A DNA stretch of 64,000 nt from Siderastrea siderea. Taxonomy: Eukaryota; Cnidaria; Anthozoa; Scleractinia; Rhizangiidae. The stretch lies in contig OZ034978.1 of NCBI GenBank assembly GCA_964030785.1, positions 4,039,001-4,103,000 on the forward strand, read 5' to 3'. This document shows, in pieces, positions 58,000 through 64,000 of the stretch. Both the position numbers and the translations under genes were made by a program. How positions within the stretch are numbered: the stretch's first letter is position 1; each line of letters opens with the position of its first letter. Under the pieces are notes generated by a model, which was not told the DNA's origin, did not search any database, and worked only from the letters and a program-made list of their open reading frames with translations.

Positions 58000-59726
58000 C
58001 ATCGCGCAGAATGGCTGGACATTATTAATTATTCATAACCAGTGAAGCGGCAAATTTGAAGTCGAGTGCGCTTTGAAAAGCCCAGAATAAGAGAAGAAAG
58101 GGCCGAAATCGACCAAGTAGGGCTAGTAAAAATACAATTTTTCATAGACAGAAGTGAGAAGTTAAACTTTCACGCACGGCTTTTTGAAGAATAATGTTGT
58201 ACCTACAATTTAAGCCTAAAACGAAGGAAATTGAAGAAGTGTAAGGACTGTTCTTTTAAACTTGAAAATCATGAAAAATCGACCTTTTTTTGTATGGAAG
58301 CCGTTTTCAAGAGCGATTTTCTAAAATTTCTTACGGCCTTCCAAATTTTCACGCGCGGCAAATGGAAGATGGAACTTTTCATGAACAGAATCCGTTTTAA
58401 TTTTAAAAATCGGCCAACAGGAACCACTGTTCTTTTTAGGTTGAAAACTGTTAGTTGAAGTTGTGTTTGAAAATGGCGCGTTTTGGGCAAGCAAGCTATT
58501 GTTTGAAGCCCACGACTGCGTAACAATGGCTGTCAAAATTAACAATACCCATTCAAGAAAACAACTCAATTGGAAAATGGCCCAGAATAGCCGCGAATTT
58601 TAAACTGATCTCAGTGCGCCAGCTGATTCATTCCACGTGCCGACCAAATCGCCCAATGAACAAGGAAATAGAAAATGTTAGTGATCGGGAGCTCTTTTCA
58701 GAGCTCTTCGAAAACCCGATCCATCCCTTTCAAATCCATATGGTACCCTCCATTTGTTGATGAAAATTCACCGATGTTTTACCTGCAACTAAATGGAGAC
58801 GCAGTGTTGAGATAGAGAAAAGTTTGTAGGAAGCCGAGGACAGTGTTTGATCTACTTCAAGAGAGCGCCAACTCACTTAGTTAACGATTCGAGGAATCAG
58901 CTCGGGAGCGTGTTGGGCACGCAATCGAAGAAAGCATTCGACGATTTCGGCGTAAGATGCAAGACACGACATCTTTCACGTGTTTGACGGCGATCGAAGA
59001 GTTCAAATTGCTTTGAATGAACTGACGCTGGCGAGTGGAGTTTTTATAGTAACAAATGACCCGACAAGGAAATGTCGCCGGATCGAAAAGCACCAACAGT
59101 TTTCAATCCCACAACGAAACACATATTAAAATTAGCATAACAAGATCACTCCAAGTTCAGTCTACCTACCCAAAAAAATTACATAGAATGGTTGTAAAAG
59201 TGAAAGTAAAAGTCTGTTAGCGAGAACAACAGAAGTATTCGTTTGTTTTTATCATGACGACACAATCGGCTAGGCTCCATTCACTGGCACGCGCAAGTTC
59301 ATTTATGTTTAGAAACTTATGCACAAAGGTAAACGACTTTTGAATCTTGTGCGTGGGGTTGCGTTTTTAGTGTTTGTATGTGCTGGCAGTTTTCTCTTTT
59401 GCGATATATTTAACGAAAATGCAGACAGAACGAAAACGGATCCTTTCTCTCAGCAGAAAAAAATCTGAAGGACGCTTTGCGAAATAAGCAATTGAAGGTG
59501 TGATATCGCGAAACAAAAGGTTTAACAATGCCTCGCATATGTATTGTCTCTTTGCTCTACCTCCTGCACTTTGATGAGCAGAAGTTATTCCCAGTGGAAG
59601 AAAGGGCGCGTAATCATTAACCAATCAAATGCGCTTAGTTGAAGCAGAACAGGCAATATTACAGACCTATGATTATAACTCGACTGTAAGTAAATGTCCC
59701 AAGAACAATAGGCATTCTGCGCGATG
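58000..59726. mobile_element. 1727-bp insertion with 14-bp ends and no target duplication, unit B only
   Basis: The ends are CATCGCGCAGAATG and its exact inverse CATTCTGCGCGATG. The empty site in unit A (near 51576) reads ACTACAAGGAGG, with no duplicated base, so the insertion made no target-site duplication or unit A lost the element cleanly. No transposase-like frame. The longest frames inside are under 90 codons. Confidence 0.8.
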
Positions 59727-60873
59727 AGGAGGATAGAACTACAGCTTGCCTTTTCTGTGGACAAATTATCGCTACTTACCAAGGTAACCGCTGTAGCTTA
59801 TCAACTGTTTGAAAAACAAATTCAAATTCATGCCATTTTTGAAACGTCCGCTGAAAGTTCGCGCATGTTTATTGCGTTTTTCTGTTCTGAAACCTAGCAA
59901 CAAGTTTGTTGACGACGGAGGTTCGCGTAGGGTCTTTGTTTTTGCAAATCCACCAGTTTCGTGAGGCCTGAACAAACGCGTCCTGTACAGCAGTGGGAAA
60001 TAATATTATTTCACTCTGTAAATAGTAAATTCGTCGTGAAATTACAACTCAAGAAGCTTAAAAGCCAGGACTTAAACTTTTACCAATATTTTGGTGTTGT
60101 GTGATCGCGTGATCGGCATCATAAAGCATTTCCTAATTTAAAAACAAAAAGCGGGCCATTGACGCGGCCCAGTTCACACAGACAAGGAGCTTCATTGAAA
60201 CATTGTTTCGTTCCCGGAATGATTAGGGTGTTAGGAAATTTGGGTTTTAGAATATGCTGCACCAGAAGACCGGGGCGATTATTCATTATTAATACATAAC
60301 ACTCCTTTTCGCAGGATTGTTTTGCAATATAATAACTATAAACGAGCATTTCAAGCGTTATTCCCTATTTTTGTACAAGGCAACAGTTGAAATGGTGCAC
60401 CACGCCACATTTTGTTGCGACGTACTGAATTCTGGCAGAATTTTTGCCGCCTTGTTTACATTGCAACTCCACAAGGAAAGGATTTCCCACGTTGTTTCAA
60501 CCTCGCTTAGAATCACTTCAGTCATCAAAACTTTCAATTTGCGATGCATTCTAATTTCCTTCAGTGTTCGTTACGATCATTTTAGCAATATCTGAACAAC
60601 ATGTGTTCGCGAGTTTGTTTGTCTATCTAGAACATGTTTACATCGCCAATTACAAACTCTAGTATGATTGGATGCTATCATATCGCCACTATGTAGAATA
60701 TCAAAAAGTTAAATACTTCATAGTATATTCCGGCCAGCGAATAAAACGAAATTACTACAAAATTCCCCAAAACACACTGGTGTCTACCTAATGAACTCGA
60801 CCACAGTTCTGACTAAAGTTTACTATTCTCACACTTTACAGCAGTATTGGCTACTTCTTAGACAGGTACTGAT

Positions 60874-61932
60874 TCAGCCCAACTTTGCATGACTATACTT
60901 TGATGGTTCCTCAGGTGGTTCTGCACTGTCGGTGATCTCTAGTTTAGGGCTGAAAAGGTTCTTCTCCTGGCCAAACCCCAGTTGATACTGCCAAAGGTAC
61001 ATCTTAGAGTGGGGCGGTATATACAGTTTAATGGTTTCGGATTGCTCAGTGATGTCACTCCATTCTTGCCGTTCTGTGTTAACGCTCTTTCCACCATACT
61101 GGGCTTTAAGGCTAAACTGATATTTGCAGATGGCCTCACTCAAAAGGCCGCTTTTGTACTCTTTTCCTACCTCGATGGACCAGTTGTGCTCTATGGAGGA
61201 CATTTTGCTTCTTTTGAAGCCAACGGTTTCCTTGACGGCTCTTTCCCAGCCGACTGCAACGTCTGTGTCGTTTGCAATAGTTTTAATATTTTCCCAATGA
61301 CCAAACGCTTTTCCATCGGTTTGTGCTACGCCACCAGGTATAATGTTGAGCACTGACTCGTGAACGCTGAAAGTGGCCGGATCTTCGTTCTTATTCATGT
61401 TGGTGCTTCTGTGATAAGTGACACCCCATTCGCCAGCTTGCTTCAGACAGTATACATAATCAGTCACGCCCCAGAAATAGAGACCATCTTGGAACGCTTC
61501 GTGGATGGTAAATTCAACGGCGTCTTCATCAGTGTTCATGTTCTTCACTCGTCGGTAGACGCCCCTGTCGGCAAATACGATGTACCAATTACCAAATGCA
61601 GAGTAGTAGTTGCTTCCTCCGCGACAGTTCGGATGAAGACTGTACACCACGGCATTCTTGTCTTCATTCATGTTGCTGACTCTGCGATACTCATTCCCTT
61701 TAATGATGTAGTAATGGGTAGAGGTAGCCAAGTAGTGATCGCCCCATTGACAGGGTTGACTTAGAGAATAAATCTTGATATCTTTCCCTTTGTTGAAATT
61801 TGTGCATCTCATATAGACACCCAGATCAGAACGGATGATATAATAGTACTTGCCAGTACCACAAAAGTCGATTCCTCTAGCCTCATCTGCATTCTTCGGC
61901 ACGATCTCTGGATAATCTTGAACGTCAAACAT
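60874..61932 (-). CDS. Unrecognised 352-aa protein: four internal repeats plus a beta-rich C-terminal domain
   Basis: A single-exon frame. I do not recognise the family with confidence. Residues 26-196 form four repeats of about 42 aa (26-69, 71-112, 113-155, 156-196). Each has a Y/W-Y-hydrophobic start, a Y-x-R turn, an N-M/F-N motif, a short D/N-rich loop and an F/Y-S-L/V/I strand, as in a small beta-propeller or lectin-like fold. Residues 210-335 are strand-rich, with W229, VGFK (about 237-240), WSIEVG and a late YIPPHSKMYLW segment. The overall plan, sugar-binding-like head plus strand-rich tail, recalls aerolysin/ETX-MTX2-type pore-forming proteins. That is a weak inference. No signal peptide or membrane segment is visible. 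It shares its unit with no other gene. The start is set by the first Met, with stop-rich sequence upstream. Confidence 0.75.
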   Translation of the reverse strand: MFDVQDYPEIVPKNADEARGIDFCGTGKYYYIIRSDLGVYMRCTNFNKGKDIKIYSLSQPCQWGDHYLATSTHYYIIKGNEYRRVSNMNEDKNAVVYSLHPNCRGGSNYYSAFGNWYIVFADRGVYRRVKNMNTDEDAVEFTIHEAFQDGLYFWGVTDYVYCLKQAGEWGVTYHRSTNMNKNEDPATFSVHESVLNIIPGGVAQTDGKAFGHWENIKTIANDTDVAVGWERAVKETVGFKRSKMSSIEHNWSIEVGKEYKSGLLSEAICKYQFSLKAQYGGKSVNTERQEWSDITEQSETIKLYIPPHSKMYLWQYQLGFGQEKNLFSPKLEITDSAEPPEEPSKYSHAKLG

Positions 61933-62076
61933 AACTTTAACTCAGTGTTTGCGGCTGAAGTAAACCTTTCTTTTTGAGTACTTGCAAAGAAAGCAAACTT
62001 TGGAACGTCAATCGCGGAAGTGAAATTAATGAGCTTTTTGTGTATGCTGGCACCAATATGCCATCATCCGTGTAAT

Positions 62077-62204
62077 CAGCCTAGTACCCAAGCGTTCTCC
62101 TCCCGCTCGCTTGACTCGACTTGGTGCCAAATGTCATGACGTCACCGAATGAAATTTCGCACCAAGTCGTGTGAGCGAGAAGAGAAGGCCTGGGTACTAG
62201 GCTG
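62077..62204. mobile_element. MITE with 9-bp target duplication, unit B
   Basis: Counterpart of 53913-54040, with the same ends and the same CCGTGTAAT flanks, about 145 bp upstream of the intact gene start. Confidence 0.85.
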
Positions 62205-62847
62205 CCGTGTAATGTAACAAAAAGAAACTTTGCAAGTGCCACGCCAATGTCTCGTCCCAATCCCCTCCTCGTCTAAAGCCTCTCCCCTCATACTCCATTC
62301 CCCGCAGTGGGCCAAAACAGTACGTCATCTTATATTTTGCATCTAATGATTTTCTTTTTTCCAAAGATTTTCAGAAAAACGTTTGGCCTTTTTTTTGACA
62401 TAATCTTGTAGAACCTGACCATCCAGAGCTGGATAAGTGCGATGAATTAATGCCTTTTTACTCCCTCAGAAGTTTTCTACACTTTTATTTTTTGCTTTCA
62501 TTCTGTCATCGGCTTCTGTCCAGAAAAATAAATGCAGTCAATTATTTCCAAGAAAATCGTTCCTATTCATGGCTTGAACAATTTCTGATTGAAGTTCGGA
62601 AGTTTGAGCGTTTAAAGTCAAAGTTAAAATCTTTAAAGACCAGGGCCTGGGTTCATAAAGCCCTCCCTAAGATAAGATGTGTCCTATTTATTGTTGGAAA
62701 ATAAAGGCTATTGTTAAGAAACAATACTTGAGATTCTCATCTTTGGCTTAGACCAGCTTTGTGAAATTCGAATAGACTGAGAAGCAATCTTTTTAGACAC
62801 TTCATGTAACTGTACTGAATATAGCGTTGCTAAAATTACAGGCACTT

Positions 62848-62906
62848 CTTGTCCCCTTCCCTTCCCCTCCCCTTCCCCTCCCCTTCCCTCCTCTCCCCTC
62901 CCCACG
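62848..62906 (+). repeat. C/T-rich microsatellite, unit B
   Basis: Counterpart of 54690-54750. Confidence 0.8.
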
Positions 62907-63472
62907 ATGGATGTGGGCGAAAAGAAACGTAGAGCTTATGCTTTCAGAAACTAGACTTTAGAAGACTCATGATAGTTGGGCGTAATGACAAAAAGAAGAC
63001 AATCGATCTTTCACACGAGAAACAAACTAAAATTTTCTCCGTCAAGTCATCAGGACAGAGTTAGTTTAATTTTTTACCTTCTCAGAACTATCGAGGAATG
63101 AAGACTTGATCAGTGTAATGTTTTCATAAAGCTTCACTAAAGCATCGTGTCATAAACAATAATAGCATTGTATCTTGACAAAGTTTTCAAACACCGCAAA
63201 TAGCTTTGCAAAGACTTAGAAATTTCCACCTGTGCTATCTATATGAATAGTTTATGATATCTTTATACAAAGAATTCTTCGAGTATATACAGCGTGCATA
63301 TAGCCTGCGCTCTCCTATTATTTTCCATGTTGGGAAATACATTCCCGGCCTGTATTTGTTTTATGTAAGCAAGTGAATAACGCGCTCGCACTTCATTTCA
63401 GTGGTTTAGTTTCATTAAGCTTTAACCAGACCGGGCCTTTTTTGGTCTCCTGGGACCGGGAGTACCGTTTTT

Positions 63473-63984
63473 TCTCGATTAAACGCCGGGGGCGTTTATT
63501 AAAACTCGGCCTCGTAGACCCGGCGTTTATTTATTAAGTGCTTTTTTCATCAGTACTGGAGGTTTAGGGAATTAAGGTCCTCAAGCGTTAAAAAAATGTG
63601 AAACGTTGTCACCAACTTTGTCTTCTCTCAGTGAATCAGGTAAGTCATTTAGCAAAAAAACATCACTGACAGGAACAGTGATTGAAATCTTCTCAACGTT
63701 ACAATTCTTTGTAACACGGAGGAAGTATATTGGCAACTGCTCGACAGCAAACGTATTGTGCAAGCAAGTTAGAATAAGCTGATAAATTCAAATAAAATAG
63801 TAGGAAGAGAACCAGTATGCAGCTACAACACATACTCCTGTTTTAATATACCCATTTCGAATAAACGCCGGGATCTCAAATAAACGCCGGTACCCCGAAT
63901 AAACGCCGGGGGCGTTTATTTTAAACTCGGCCCCGTACACGCGGCGTTTATTTGGGTCCGGCGTTTAATGGAGAAAGTACGGTA
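63473..63984. mobile_element. GGCGTTTATT-rich element, unit B
   Basis: Counterpart of 55308-55829. The right end has a small change (TTTAATGGAGAAAGTACGG). Confidence 0.7.
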
Positions 63985-64000
63985 CCCCCTACTCCTCCTT

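Larger units (their letters stand above)
55888..64000. repeat. Tandem segmental duplication, right unit (B)
   Basis: Direct repeat of unit A. It carries a 1727-bp insertion at 58000-59726 that A lacks, and lacks the 216-bp insertion of A. Its gene copy is intact. The unit reaches the window edge, where a short deletion relative to A begins near 63990, so a further unit beyond the window cannot be ruled out. Confidence 0.9.

Overview
The window is eukaryotic and looks like an anthozoan cnidarian, most likely a stony coral (inference). Genes are split by GT-AG introns, the DNA is AT-rich, and introns and intergenic DNA are full of tRNA-derived SINEs, short inverted-repeat elements (MITEs), foldback palindromes and microsatellites. 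The protein content also fits: cnidarian-type Cys-loop receptors and a RAB34/36-type GTPase. No operons, rRNA operon or CRISPR arrays are present.

Region 1 (1-13.5 kb) has no intact gene. It holds a decayed duplicate of a receptor signal-peptide exon (568-637), a tRNA-Ser-like SINE, two loci of back-to-back tRNA-derived SINEs (about 2 kb and 6.4 kb), an 8-bp-TSD MITE and a degenerate three-unit tandem repeat near 9.4-10.2 kb.

Region 2 (13.8-30.5 kb, + strand) carries two tandem paralogous nicotinic-acetylcholine-receptor-like genes, each rebuilt here as five exons with identical intron phases. The first (532 codons) has the vicinal-cysteine C loop of an alpha-type subunit. The second (543 codons) lacks it. 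They could be subunits of one pentameric channel, but that is inference. Several MITEs sit in their introns, one ending about 50 bp before an exon.

Region 3 (30.5-44.3 kb) is a gene-poor stretch followed by a minus-strand RAB36/RAB34-like GTPase gene, nine coding exons of which were located (37589-44310). Its last, prenylated exon was not found. A foldback element, a SINE and a minisatellite lie in its introns.

Region 4 (44.6-49.2 kb) is mobile-element DNA: two MITEs, a 5S-rRNA-like fragment, and a 2.04-kb element with exact 12-bp ends, a 6-bp target duplication and an internal 1.24-kb near-perfect palindrome.

Region 5 (49.27-64.0 kb) is a direct tandem duplication of a roughly 6.5-kb unit. 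Each unit carries a 5S-like sequence, a 9-bp-TSD MITE, a repeat-rich element and one intronless minus-strand gene for an unrecognised protein with four internal repeats. The right copy is intact (352 aa). The left copy has a one-base deletion. Each unit also carries an insertion missing from the other (216 bp on the left, 1727 bp on the right), so empty and filled sites can be compared directly.
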